A stretch of 64,000 bases of DNA from Sediminibacterium soli (lineage in GTDB: Bacteria; Bacteroidota; Bacteroidia; Chitinophagales; Chitinophagaceae). Position numbers and translations under genes: made by a program. Below, piece by piece: positions 8,577 through 16,441 of the stretch. The DNA is taken from NCBI RefSeq assembly GCF_009939225.1, contig NZ_JAACJR010000008.1, forward strand, positions 1,691,993 to 1,755,992. The letters run 5' to 3'. The notes beneath the pieces are model-generated. The model did not search any database. It was not told the DNA's origin and was given only the letters and a program-made list of their open reading frames with translations. Positions within the stretch are counted from its first letter, which is position 1, and each line of letters starts with the position of its first letter.

Positions 8577-9650
8577 ATGAGTTTTCGCAATTTTAAGATG
8601 GTCAGTTACGTGGTGTATGGCCGCGGTAGTTTTAACCAGCTTGACGAAATACTGGCGCCGCAGCGCAAAACGGATGCGCCCATCATTTTCCTGGTGGACC
8701 ATTTCTTTGAAGGCAGGCCATTGTTGAACAGGATACCGCTCCGCGGCAAAGACAAGATCATTTTTGCCGATGTTAGCTATGAGCCCAAAACAACACAGGT
8801 AGACGCGCTTGCAACACAGTTAAAGAATGAATTCGGCACCATAAGCGGTATCATCGGTATCGGCGGGGGATCTGTAATGGATCTTGCCAAAGCCGTTTCG
8901 CTGATGATGACCAACCCCGGCTCTTCCGCCGATTACCAGGGATGGGACCTGGTTAAATTTCCAGGCGTATACAAGGCCGGCATTCCCACATTAAGCGGCA
9001 CCGGCGCCGAGGTAAGCCGGACCACCGTGCTTACCGGTCCAACCCGTAAACTGGGTATGAACAGCGATTTCACTCCGTTCGATCAGATCGTACTCGATCC
9101 CGAACTCACCAGGGACGCGCCCGTTAACCAGCGTTTCTATACGGGTATGGATTGCTATATCCATTGCATCGAAAGCCTCGAGGGCACTTTCCTGAATGAA
9201 TTCAGCAAAAGCTATGGCGAAAAAGCGCTGCAGCTCTGCCAGGAAGTGTTTGTAAAAAAAGACCGCTGGAACAACGAGTCCGACGATCAGCTGATGATGG
9301 CTTCCTATGCCGGTGGTATGAGCATCGCCTATTCACAGGTGGGCGTGGCGCATGCAGTGAGCTATGGACTGAGTTACCTGCTCGGCACCAAGCACGGTAT
9401 CGGCAACTGCATCGTGATGAACCACCTCGAAGAATATTATCCTGCCGGTGTAAAGGAATTTAAACACATGGTGGAGAAAAACGGTATCGAAATCCCCGGG
9501 GGCATCTGCAAAGGACTGACGGATGAGCAGTTTGATACCATGATCAATGTATCCCTGGGTATGAAGCCGCTCTGGGAAAATGCGCTGGGAAAGGATTGGG
9601 AAAAGATCATGACAAGAGAAAAACTGCGCGCGCTGTACGGGAAATTATAG
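8577..9650 (+). CDS. kdnB: 3-deoxy-alpha-D-manno-octulosonate 8-oxidase (iron-type alcohol dehydrogenase)
   Basis: A 357-residue iron-containing alcohol dehydrogenase. The cofactor loop GIGGGSVMD (about residues 94-102), SGTGAEVSRT, and metal ligands Asp192, His196, His259 and His273 (in YTGMDCYIH, GVAHAVSYG and TKHGIGNC) are intact. The start MSFRNFK...YGRGSFNQLD and the segments YQGWDL, ESLEGTFLNEFSK and GGMSIAYSQVG match, as I recall it, Shewanella KdnB, which oxidises the C8 hydroxyl of Kdo before KdnA transaminates it to Kdo8N. No kdnA is in the window. kdsB is upstream on the same strand. ATG 8556 is excluded by promoter position. Function is well supported by family, but the partner gene must be elsewhere. 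Confidence 0.85.
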   Translation: MSFRNFKMVSYVVYGRGSFNQLDEILAPQRKTDAPIIFLVDHFFEGRPLLNRIPLRGKDKIIFADVSYEPKTTQVDALATQLKNEFGTISGIIGIGGGSVMDLAKAVSLMMTNPGSSADYQGWDLVKFPGVYKAGIPTLSGTGAEVSRTTVLTGPTRKLGMNSDFTPFDQIVLDPELTRDAPVNQRFYTGMDCYIHCIESLEGTFLNEFSKSYGEKALQLCQEVFVKKDRWNNESDDQLMMASYAGGMSIAYSQVGVAHAVSYGLSYLLGTKHGIGNCIVMNHLEEYYPAGVKEFKHMVEKNGIEIPGGICKGLTDEQFDTMINVSLGMKPLWENALGKDWEKIMTREKLRALYGKL

Positions 9651-9738
9651 GATTATGGATTAGCGGATGATGAATTAGCGGATGGTATCCCCCGTATATT
9701 CTTACCAACAAATCCATCATCCGTTAATCCGCAAATCC
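9650..9738. repeat. Interrupted palindrome, family A, copy 2
   Basis: Arms at 9650-9676 and 9711-9738 are inverted complements with a few mismatches and one indel. They are made of the same GGATTAGCGGAT-type word as copy 1. The left arm begins at the last base of the kdnB stop codon and the element fills the gap to the next gene. Confidence 0.65.
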
Positions 9739-9748
9739 GCAATCGTAC

Positions 9749-9756
9749 TATTTTTG
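9749..9756 (+). promoter_or_regulatory. Putative -7 box TATTTTTG, four bases before the ATG
   Basis: TATTTTTG fits TAnnTTTG. Only GCGG separates it from ATG 9761, which would put the transcript start at or next to the start codon (leaderless or nearly so). Confidence 0.45.
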
Positions 9757-9760
9757 GCGG

Positions 9761-10204
9761 ATGAAATACATTGTATACCTGCTTCCTTTTATTTCCGGAC
9801 TTACGATCGCCACGCAGGCGGGTGTTAACAGCCAGCTGCGTTTTTCGCTGAACAGCCCGCTGATGGCCGCTTTTGTTTCCTTTCTCGTGGGCACCGTTAT
9901 CCTGGGCGCCCTGTTACTGGTTACCCGACAGCCTGCTGTCAGTCTGGCGCAGCTGCGCGGTATCGAGCTGTATAAATTCGCCGGCGGTTTACTGGGTGCA
10001 TTCTTTGTGAGCGCCATCATCATCACCGTACCCAAGATCGGTTCCGCCAATGTATTTGCGCTGGTAATAGCAGGACAATTGTTTATGGGAATGCTGTATG
10101 ATCATTTCGGTCTGCTGGGATTTCCGCAGAACAGCATCAACTGGAGCAAGGTGCTGGGTGCCCTGTTTGTAATCAGCGGTGCTTACCTGATCAATAAAAA
10201 ATAA
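9761..10204 (+). CDS. YdcZ/DUF606-type small DMT-superfamily membrane protein
   Basis: The 147-residue protein is almost entirely hydrophobic with about five membrane segments (near residues 3-17, 34-52, 69-90, 95-112 and 127-143). The start YLLPFISGLTIATQAGVNSQLR, with the conserved Q-x-x-x-N-x-x-L pattern, and the end GALFVISGAYLINKK match the DUF606/YdcZ family, a half-length relative of drug/metabolite transporters. The substrate is unknown. It is convergent with uvrB (18 bp between stops) and has its own promoter. Confidence 0.8.
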   Translation: MKYIVYLLPFISGLTIATQAGVNSQLRFSLNSPLMAAFVSFLVGTVILGALLLVTRQPAVSLAQLRGIELYKFAGGLLGAFFVSAIIITVPKIGSANVFALVIAGQLFMGMLYDHFGLLGFPQNSINWSKVLGALFVISGAYLINKK

Positions 10205-10222
10205 TACGATCGCGGCAGCGGA

Positions 10223-12259
10223 TCATTTTATTTTTTCGAGTTCTTTCTGCAGCCGGAACATTTCATCACGCAGTCTTGCCGCTTCAATGAAGTCGAGATC
10301 GCGGGCGGCTTTCTCCATTTCCTTTTTCACTTTGCCGATTGCTTTTTCCATCTGTGGAATGGTCTGGTAGGTCTCCTGCTCTTCTGCGGCGCGGGTAACG
10401 ATGTCCTCGTCGCCCTGGATGGCATAGGGTCTTGCCGCATCAAATCCTTTGATATCGAGTACGGAAGTCTGGGCAAATACCTGTTCCTTGCTTTTCTTGA
10501 CTGTCATTGGAACGATGCCGTGTTCCAGGTTATGCGCAACCTGTTTTTCGCGGCGCCGGGTGGTTTCATCAATGGTGCGCTGCATGCTTTCCGTCATGAT
10601 ATCTGCATAAAAGATCACTTTGCCGTCCACATTGCGGGCTGCACGTCCCGCCGTCTGTGTCAGCGATCGTTCGTTGCGGAGAAAACCTTCCTTGTCTGCA
10701 TCGAGTATGGCAACCAGCGATACTTCCGGAAGGTCAAGGCCTTCCCGAAGCAGGTTCACGCCTACCAGCACATCTATTTCACCCAAACGCAGCTGCCGCA
10801 GTATCTCCACTCTCTCGAGCGTGTCCACATCGCTGTGAATGTATTTGGATTTGATATCGATGCGTCCCAGGTATTTATCCATTTCCTCCGCCATACGTTT
10901 GGTCAGCGTGGTCACCAGTACACGATCTCCTTTTTTTACGGTCTTATCGATCTCATCCAGCAGGTCGTCGATCTGGTTCACACTGGGGCGTATCTCTATC
11001 GGCGGGTCAAGCAGTCCTGTTGGCCTCACCACCTGCTCCACCACCACACCGCCTGTTTTCTCCAGTTCGTAGTCTCCCGGCGTGGCGCTTACAAATACCG
11101 TCTGACCTACCATGTTCTCGAATTCATGAAAATTCAGTGGCCGGTTATCCATCGCGCTGGGCAAACGGAAACCGTAGTCAACCAGCACCAGCTTGCGGCT
11201 TCTGTCGCCGCCGTACATACCCGCCACCTGCGGAACGGTCTGGTGGCTTTCGTCGATCACACATAAAAAATCTTTCGAAAAATAATCAAGCAGACAGAAT
11301 GGCCGGGTACCCGGCCGCCTCCTGTCGAAGAACCTCGAATAGTTTTCGATGCCATTGCAATAACCCAGCTCGCGGATCATTTCGAGATCGTATTCAACCC
11401 TTTCCTTGATACGCTGCGCTTCGATGAATTTGCCGCCGGTTTTGAAATATTCCACCTGCGCCATCATTTCATCCTGTATCTCGTGCATCACATCCACGAT
11501 AAGGTCTTTGGGCGCAACATACAGGGTGGCGGGAAAGATGGCAGCATCCTGCATGGTGCCGATGCGTTTGTTTGTTGCGGTATCGATGGTTTCTATCTCT
11601 TCGATCTCGTCGCCGAAAAAAGTAACCCGGTAGCCATAGTCCACATAGGGCAGGTTGATGTCGACCGTATCTCCTTTTACACGAAACGTGCCCCTGGTAA
11701 AATCAACCTGCGACCGGTTGTACAAAGAGTTCACCAGGCTGTGCAGAAAACCCTGTCTCGAAATAACCTGTCCTTTGTTGATCCGCACAATGCCGTTCTC
11801 GTATTCGGTGGGGTTACCCATGCCGTAAATACAGCTTACGCTTGCAACAACAATGATGTCGCGTCTTCCGCTGAGCAGCTGCGCCGTGGCCTGCAGCCGC
11901 AGTTTATCCAGCTCTTCGTTGATACTAAGGTCTTTTTCAATGTATACATCGCTTACGGGCATGTATGCCTCGGGCTGGTAATAATCGTAGTAGCTTACAA
12001 AATAACCAACTGCGTTGTCGGGAAAGAATTGCCTGAACTCGCCATACAACTGCGCCACCAGGGTTTTGTTATGCGTAAGCACCAGCGTAGGGCGTTGCAG
12101 GTTCTGGATCACATTGGCCATGGTAAATGTTTTACCGGAGCCGGTAACACCCAGCAGGGTCTGGAACTGTTCTCCCTGCAGTATGCCATCTGTGAGTTGC
12201 TGTATGGCATTGGGCTGGTCGCCCGCGGGAGCATAAGGGGATTGAAGCTGGAACGGCAT
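10223..12259 (-). CDS. uvrB: Excinuclease ABC subunit UvrB
   Basis: A full-length 678-residue UvrB. The Walker A loop GVTGSGKTFTMAN (about residues 38-50), the damage-probing beta hairpin region YFVSYYDYYQPEAYMP, the DESHQTVPQ box, helicase motif VGVNLLREGLDLPEVSLVAILDADKEGFLR and QTAGRAARN are present. The C-terminal UVR coiled coil (about residues 645-677) binds UvrC. The protein verifies lesions in nucleotide excision repair with UvrA. A degenerate -7 box (TAATTTCG) lies about 30 nt before the ATG. It is a single-gene unit here. Confidence 0.97.
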   Translation of the reverse strand: MPFQLQSPYAPAGDQPNAIQQLTDGILQGEQFQTLLGVTGSGKTFTMANVIQNLQRPTLVLTHNKTLVAQLYGEFRQFFPDNAVGYFVSYYDYYQPEAYMPVSDVYIEKDLSINEELDKLRLQATAQLLSGRRDIIVVASVSCIYGMGNPTEYENGIVRINKGQVISRQGFLHSLVNSLYNRSQVDFTRGTFRVKGDTVDINLPYVDYGYRVTFFGDEIEEIETIDTATNKRIGTMQDAAIFPATLYVAPKDLIVDVMHEIQDEMMAQVEYFKTGGKFIEAQRIKERVEYDLEMIRELGYCNGIENYSRFFDRRRPGTRPFCLLDYFSKDFLCVIDESHQTVPQVAGMYGGDRSRKLVLVDYGFRLPSAMDNRPLNFHEFENMVGQTVFVSATPGDYELEKTGGVVVEQVVRPTGLLDPPIEIRPSVNQIDDLLDEIDKTVKKGDRVLVTTLTKRMAEEMDKYLGRIDIKSKYIHSDVDTLERVEILRQLRLGEIDVLVGVNLLREGLDLPEVSLVAILDADKEGFLRNERSLTQTAGRAARNVDGKVIFYADIMTESMQRTIDETTRRREKQVAHNLEHGIVPMTVKKSKEQVFAQTSVLDIKGFDAARPYAIQGDEDIVTRAAEEQETYQTIPQMEKAIGKVKKEMEKAARDLDFIEAARLRDEMFRLQKELEKIK

Positions 12260-12360
12260 CGGTACTTACTTTACGGTTACGAAATTAGCAAGACGGGGCG
12301 ATGTTGGCGGTTTTGTTTTACTGCGGATTTCCGCTATTTTGGTAAGAAAACATTTATGCC

Positions 12361-12984
12361 ATGATACAGAAGACGGGGTGGATATTGTTTGCATTGCTAT
12401 GCATCGGTATAGGTTTTTATCCTGCCATCTATTTTATTATAGACGAAAAATTTGGCCTGCTGGGCAGCAAGCCGGAGGGATTGCTCGGGAGCGCGGCATG
12501 GCGGTCCGCTTTTTACGTGCATATCGCACTGGGCGGAGTGGCGCTGTTAAGCGGCTGGTCGCAGTTCAGCGAAAAGATAAGAACAGCCAGACCCGGCGTT
12601 CACCGCAGCCTGGGAAAGATCTATGTGGTGTCGGTTCTGCTGAGCGCAACGGCAGGGATCTATATCGCTTTCTTCGCAACCGGCGGTATCATACCCGCGG
12701 CCGGGTTCGGGCTGCTGGGACTGGTCTGGTTTTTTACCACTGCCTTTGCCTATAAAACCATCCGCGAAGGAAATATCGATCTCCACCGCAACCTGATGGT
12801 ATACAGTTATGCCGCCTGTTTTGCCGCGGTAACGCTGCGTATCTGGCTGCCATTGCTTATTATGCTTTTCGGAAGTTTCTCCATCGCCTACCCGATCGTG
12901 GCCTGGCTTTGCTGGGTGCCCAATCTGGTTGTGGCGAGGGTGATCGTGGTAAAAAATAATAAAATGATCACAAACCCGCAGTAA
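12361..12984 (+). CDS. DUF2306 family membrane protein
   Basis: A 207-residue integral membrane protein with about six hydrophobic segments. The sequence HIALGGVALLSGWSQF...RPGVHRSLGKIYV, followed by later DLHRNLMVYSYAACFAAVTLRIWLP, is typical of the DUF2306 family, whose paired His residues (H in VHRS and LHRN) resemble quinone- or haem-facing positions, although the function is not established. The gene is divergent from uvrB and convergent with the DUF4136 lipoprotein gene. Confidence 0.75.
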   Translation: MIQKTGWILFALLCIGIGFYPAIYFIIDEKFGLLGSKPEGLLGSAAWRSAFYVHIALGGVALLSGWSQFSEKIRTARPGVHRSLGKIYVVSVLLSATAGIYIAFFATGGIIPAAGFGLLGLVWFFTTAFAYKTIREGNIDLHRNLMVYSYAACFAAVTLRIWLPLLIMLFGSFSIAYPIVAWLCWVPNLVVARVIVVKNNKMITNPQ

Positions 12985-13101
12985 GGGTTTTAAGAAAAGC
13001 AGCGTTGCCATCCTAACCCCTCCCGAGGCAGTGAATGCAAAAACAACAAAACCATTTAACAATTCAACAATAGAGCCATCCCCTAACGCAACAATTCTCC
13101 C
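12985..13101. other. Convergent intergenic spacer with single-arm repeat-like sequence
   Basis: Between two converging stops. It contains a CCATTTAACAATTCAACAAT-type stretch (about 13049-13068) that resembles one arm of the family C palindrome at 25210-25260. No strong terminator hairpin was seen. Confidence 0.4.
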
Positions 13102-13695
13102 TTACTTATCCAGCTTCTTCAAAATCGCTTTTACATTGCCCGCGATCTCTTTGTCACTCAGCACCCGCCCGTTCATCTCCGTGGTGGTCCAGCCCTGCCA
13201 GATCGTTTTGTCCGTATCCGCATCCATCATGGTAAGCGTGAGGGTACTTTCCCTTACGGTTTCGGTGGCGTTATCGTATCCCAAAAACTGCGAGGGGTAA
13301 TATACCGGCACATACCTTCTTGCATACGGGTTAAAGAACCACCGGGTGGAAGGCATTGAATAAACGGGATTGCTCACATTCCTGTTCTCGCGCTGTACGT
13401 CTACATCGTACACCAGCAACACATCGGGACGACGGTTATCCAATACCCATCCGCCCGACTGCAGGCGCTCGTCTATCTTATCACGGATCTTCCGGTCTAC
13501 CAGGTCGTTTGACCTTGCACGGGAAACATTGTCGCCCCTGGCTTTCTGCGTACCGTTCACCCACGCATAGGATCGGATCTTGTTGAAGTTATAGGAGTTG
13601 TCTTTTTGTATATAGGCCGTGCTTCCGCAACCGGTTAAAACGAATATACCGAGCACAACACCCAATAACCCCAGCATGTGTTTGATGCTGTTCAT
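13102..13695 (-). CDS. DUF4136 family lipoprotein
   Basis: The 197-residue protein has a lipoprotein signal ending in VLTGCG (lipobox Cys near residue 23). The mature part has SYNFNKIRSYAWVNGTQ, RKIRDKIDERLQSGGW and a C-terminal LTMMDADTDKTIWQGWTTTEMN, the layout of DUF4136, small lipid-anchored proteins of Gram-negative envelopes with unknown role. It probably sits on the periplasmic or outer face of a membrane. It is a single gene convergent with the DUF2306 gene. Confidence 0.85.
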   Translation of the reverse strand: MNSIKHMLGLLGVVLGIFVLTGCGSTAYIQKDNSYNFNKIRSYAWVNGTQKARGDNVSRARSNDLVDRKIRDKIDERLQSGGWVLDNRRPDVLLVYDVDVQRENRNVSNPVYSMPSTRWFFNPYARRYVPVYYPSQFLGYDNATETVRESTLTLTMMDADTDKTIWQGWTTTEMNGRVLSDKEIAGNVKAILKKLDK

Positions 13696-13828
13696 ACTAC
13701 AGTGTTTATATCCATTAGATGCAATGGATATGCCGATGTATCATAAAGCGCTGCTAAATGTTTTAGAAGATTTTGTTAAGTAAGGGGTGGAATCCGAAGC
13801 GACTGATATATTGTCGCACTGCTATATT

Positions 13829-13861
13829 GTTATATGGCTGTTGACCCATTAACCATATAAC
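13829..13861. repeat. Short palindrome, family C (TTATATGG word), copy 2
   Basis: GTTATATGG (13829-13837) and CCATATAAC (13853-13861) form 9-bp inverted arms with a 15-nt spacer. The same word forms the inner part of the longer palindrome at 25210-25260. It lies in the gap between the DUF4136 gene and the 3' end of the cyclophilin gene. Confidence 0.55.
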
Positions 13862-13877
13862 CATGCAACAGCTTATC

Positions 13878-14465
13878 CTATTTCCGCCTGATACCGAAGA
13901 TGGCAACCGGCGGATCAAAATACTGGTCGGTCTCGTTCTGCCGGTAGATCTTTCTCACAATATCCATTCCCTTTACCACTTTCCCAAATGCGGCATACCC
14001 CTGTCCGTCGGCTATATTTTCTCCGCCAGAATCCAGGCCAGGCTGCTCGTCGATGCAGATAAAGAATTCCGTGGTTGCCGTGCCGGGCGCAAGTCTTGCA
14101 AGAGAAATGGTGCCGTCGCCGTGGTGCAGTTTTGTCAGCTGCGTATTTTCATGCGGTATGCCCGGCAGGCTCGCTGATCGTTGTTGGTTGGTTTTCCAGA
14201 TACCGCCCTGTATCAGCTCGGTCTTGGGCGCATTGGACGGCTGGTTTTCGTCGTTGAGTACGCGGTAAAAACTGGCATTGTTATAAAAACCCGAATCGAT
14301 ATAAGACAAAAACGCGGCCACCGTATTCGGGGCTCTGTCCGCATACAGTTCAAGTTCGATATCCCCTTTGCTTGTCTGTATCTCGATATGTGGTGTGGCG
14401 GTATTTGTCTGCTTACAGCAAACCAACCCGAACGATAACAGAATAAATGCAAATGCGCGGCGCAT
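13878..14465 (-). CDS. Cyclophilin-type peptidyl-prolyl cis-trans isomerase, lipoprotein
   Basis: A 195-residue protein with a lipoprotein signal (FGLVCCK, Cys near residue 17) and a compact cyclophilin domain. ETSKGDIELELYADRAPNTVAAFLSYIDSGFYNNASFYRV and LARLAPGTATTEFFICIDEQPGLD are the bacterial cyclophilin core; the catalytic Arg lies in FYRV and the Phe in EFFI. It would assist proline isomerisation of periplasmic proteins. It is the last gene of a three-gene minus-strand operon; its start codon overlaps the stop of the upstream phytase-like gene by one base. Confidence 0.9.
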   Translation of the reverse strand: MRRAFAFILLSFGLVCCKQTNTATPHIEIQTSKGDIELELYADRAPNTVAAFLSYIDSGFYNNASFYRVLNDENQPSNAPKTELIQGGIWKTNQQRSASLPGIPHENTQLTKLHHGDGTISLARLAPGTATTEFFICIDEQPGLDSGGENIADGQGYAAFGKVVKGMDIVRKIYRQNETDQYFDPPVAIFGIRRK

Positions 14466-15601
14466 CAGGGTATTACTTCAAACACAAAGAACTGCGTTTT
14501 TTCGAGTGCGGCAAAATTGTTATCGGCCACCAGCACAAGGGTCTTATGCCCGTTGGGCTGTACCGGGCCGAAAGTCATGCCTTCAATATTGTCTGTATAG
14601 ATGTTCAGTGAGTCCAGGTTCAGCAGTAATTTTTTCTGCAGAGGCCGCTGCGGCGGTGTTTTGATCAGGGAGGTATTGCCGATAATATTCTCCGCATCAG
14701 CCAGGTCTGCCAGGTACAGTTTGATGGTGCAGGCCAGTCTGCCCGTGGAGAACGATCGCTCCATCACGATCATTTTATTGCCTTCCAGCCACAGGATATC
14801 GGGAACGCCGTTTACGATAAAGGAATTTTCAAGCAGCGGCGGATGTGCAACAGGATCGAGGTGGTAAGCGTATTGCGCCGTATTCTTTCTGGTGGCTACA
14901 TCGAATTTGTAAATCCGGATCCATGCATTGTTGGGTGTGGTTGCCGCGCGGGGACCGTCTTCGTACAGTGGTTCTTCCACGTTCAGGTACAGCGATCGGT
15001 AATCATCGGCAAAACTCATTCCCTCCAGCACCCCATTCTGTCTCGGGCCTTTTTCCAGGGTATGCATGTGCAGGTTATCCGCGATTGGAAAACTGTCTAC
15101 GAATTTTCCGTCGGCAGTGATGATGTTGATCGAAGGGTCGGCAATTACCTGAGTACCCGGTTTCACAATACGCTCTCCCTCGCTCGACCATACCAGCTGC
15201 CCGGTTTTGGGATTGTACCGTATCGCTTCCGGATCGGGCGTACGGGCCGGATCCTGTTTGCTGTCGGGATAAGGGTTCCCGTTTGCCTGCAGCAGCGTGG
15301 TTGTATTCAGAAAGGAAACACTGTCTATCTGCCGGCCGTTAAAATGTATCCGGGCCGTATAAAACCTTGCGGGATTGATGGAAGACCTGTCGTCGCTTAT
15401 CAGGTAGTATTGGTCGCGGTCCTTGTCGTAGTCAATGCCTGACAGACCGCCAACCACGGTTGAACGGTACAGAAAATTATGTGGCACTTCGTAATGGCTG
15501 AGCAACTGCAGGCCCCCGATCTGCTGTGTTTCCTTCGCCGCTTTTTTTGCCACCGTGCAGGAGGCAAAAAGCAGGCAGAGATAAAGGAAATGCCTGGTCA
15601 A
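14465..15601 (-). CDS. Esterase-like activity of phytase family protein, lipoprotein
   Basis: The 378-residue protein has a lipoprotein signal (LLFASCT, Cys near 15). The phrases LSGIDYDKDRDQYYLISDDRS near the start and EGMTFGP...LVLVADNNF near the end are the hallmark of the phytase-like esterase family (beta-propeller type), and EGMSFADDYRSLYLNVEEPL lies between them. Such proteins are secreted or surface-attached and of uncertain substrate. It overlaps the upstream hydrolase gene by four bases and the downstream cyclophilin gene by one, so translation is likely coupled. Confidence 0.85.
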   Translation of the reverse strand: MTRHFLYLCLLFASCTVAKKAAKETQQIGGLQLLSHYEVPHNFLYRSTVVGGLSGIDYDKDRDQYYLISDDRSSINPARFYTARIHFNGRQIDSVSFLNTTTLLQANGNPYPDSKQDPARTPDPEAIRYNPKTGQLVWSSEGERIVKPGTQVIADPSINIITADGKFVDSFPIADNLHMHTLEKGPRQNGVLEGMSFADDYRSLYLNVEEPLYEDGPRAATTPNNAWIRIYKFDVATRKNTAQYAYHLDPVAHPPLLENSFIVNGVPDILWLEGNKMIVMERSFSTGRLACTIKLYLADLADAENIIGNTSLIKTPPQRPLQKKLLLNLDSLNIYTDNIEGMTFGPVQPNGHKTLVLVADNNFAALEKTQFFVFEVIP

Positions 15602-16386
15602 TTCCTTCTTCTTTTTCTGTCTGAGAATAACCAGGGTAACAGCTTCGGTTCGGCAAACGCCGCATCCCAGCTGTTATGATTGGCTTTGGGGTATTCCGTA
15701 TACATCACATTGGGTATGCCCCTTGTCATCAGCGCCTTGAACAGTTCCCGGTCGGGCTGCGGCGATACCACGTCGTCCAGCGCGCCGTGAAAGATCCACA
15801 TAGGTATTTTCTCTGCATTGGCGAGGTACCAGGGAATATTGCATGCCCCGCAGATGGGAAAGGCCGCTTTGAAATAACCGGGATACCTTCCGAGCATTTC
15901 ATAGGTTCCCATGCCGCCCATGGATAAACCACCGATATACAAACGCCTGCTGTTGACAATATGGTTATCGGCAAGGCTATCCACCAGTATTTTTACCAGC
16001 TGCTGCGGAACGGGCGCGGGCTGTTCGGGTGAGAACACCCAATCAGGTGTATTGGGAATGCGTTTGGCCCGGGCCCAGAAACTGTCTTTGGGACATTGGG
16101 GAAACAATACGATGGCGCGGAAATTCCGGCGTACATTTTCGCGAACAAAGAGTTTGCCGCCATGTACCAGCTGCGCTTCGTTATCACTGCCTCTTTCGCC
16201 GGATCCATGCAGAAACAGGATAAGAGGGTAGCTCTTTCCTTTTTTATAGTTGTACGGGTATAATACGCGGTAGCGCAATGTGTCGCTTCCCCTGACCAGG
16301 ATCCTTTTTTCAAAAAGGGAAAGATCCTGCGCCCCGGCCATCTGTGCCCAGCTGATCAGCAATATGGCAGCCATCATGCTTTTCAT
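15598..16386 (-). CDS. Secreted alpha/beta hydrolase (prolyl-oligopeptidase-like/esterase)
   Basis: A 262-residue protein with a signal peptide (about 1-19, ending AGAQ). It has the oxyanion segment LILFLHGSGERGSDNE, nucleophile elbow GGLSMGGMGTYE, an acid in HGALDDVV and a catalytic His in ANHNSWDAAF, so the Ser-Asp-His triad is complete. This arrangement fits the predicted-peptidase/feruloyl-esterase-like group common in Bacteroidota, acting in the periplasm or outside. It is the first gene of the three-gene operon. The substrate is not deducible. Confidence 0.85.
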   Translation of the reverse strand: MKSMMAAILLISWAQMAGAQDLSLFEKRILVRGSDTLRYRVLYPYNYKKGKSYPLILFLHGSGERGSDNEAQLVHGGKLFVRENVRRNFRAIVLFPQCPKDSFWARAKRIPNTPDWVFSPEQPAPVPQQLVKILVDSLADNHIVNSRRLYIGGLSMGGMGTYEMLGRYPGYFKAAFPICGACNIPWYLANAEKIPMWIFHGALDDVVSPQPDRELFKALMTRGIPNVMYTEYPKANHNSWDAAFAEPKLLPWLFSDRKRRRN

Positions 16387-16441
16387 ACGCCTATAAAATT
16401 AGGATAAAACCTACAGCGCATTCATTGCCCCGCATTAGAAT

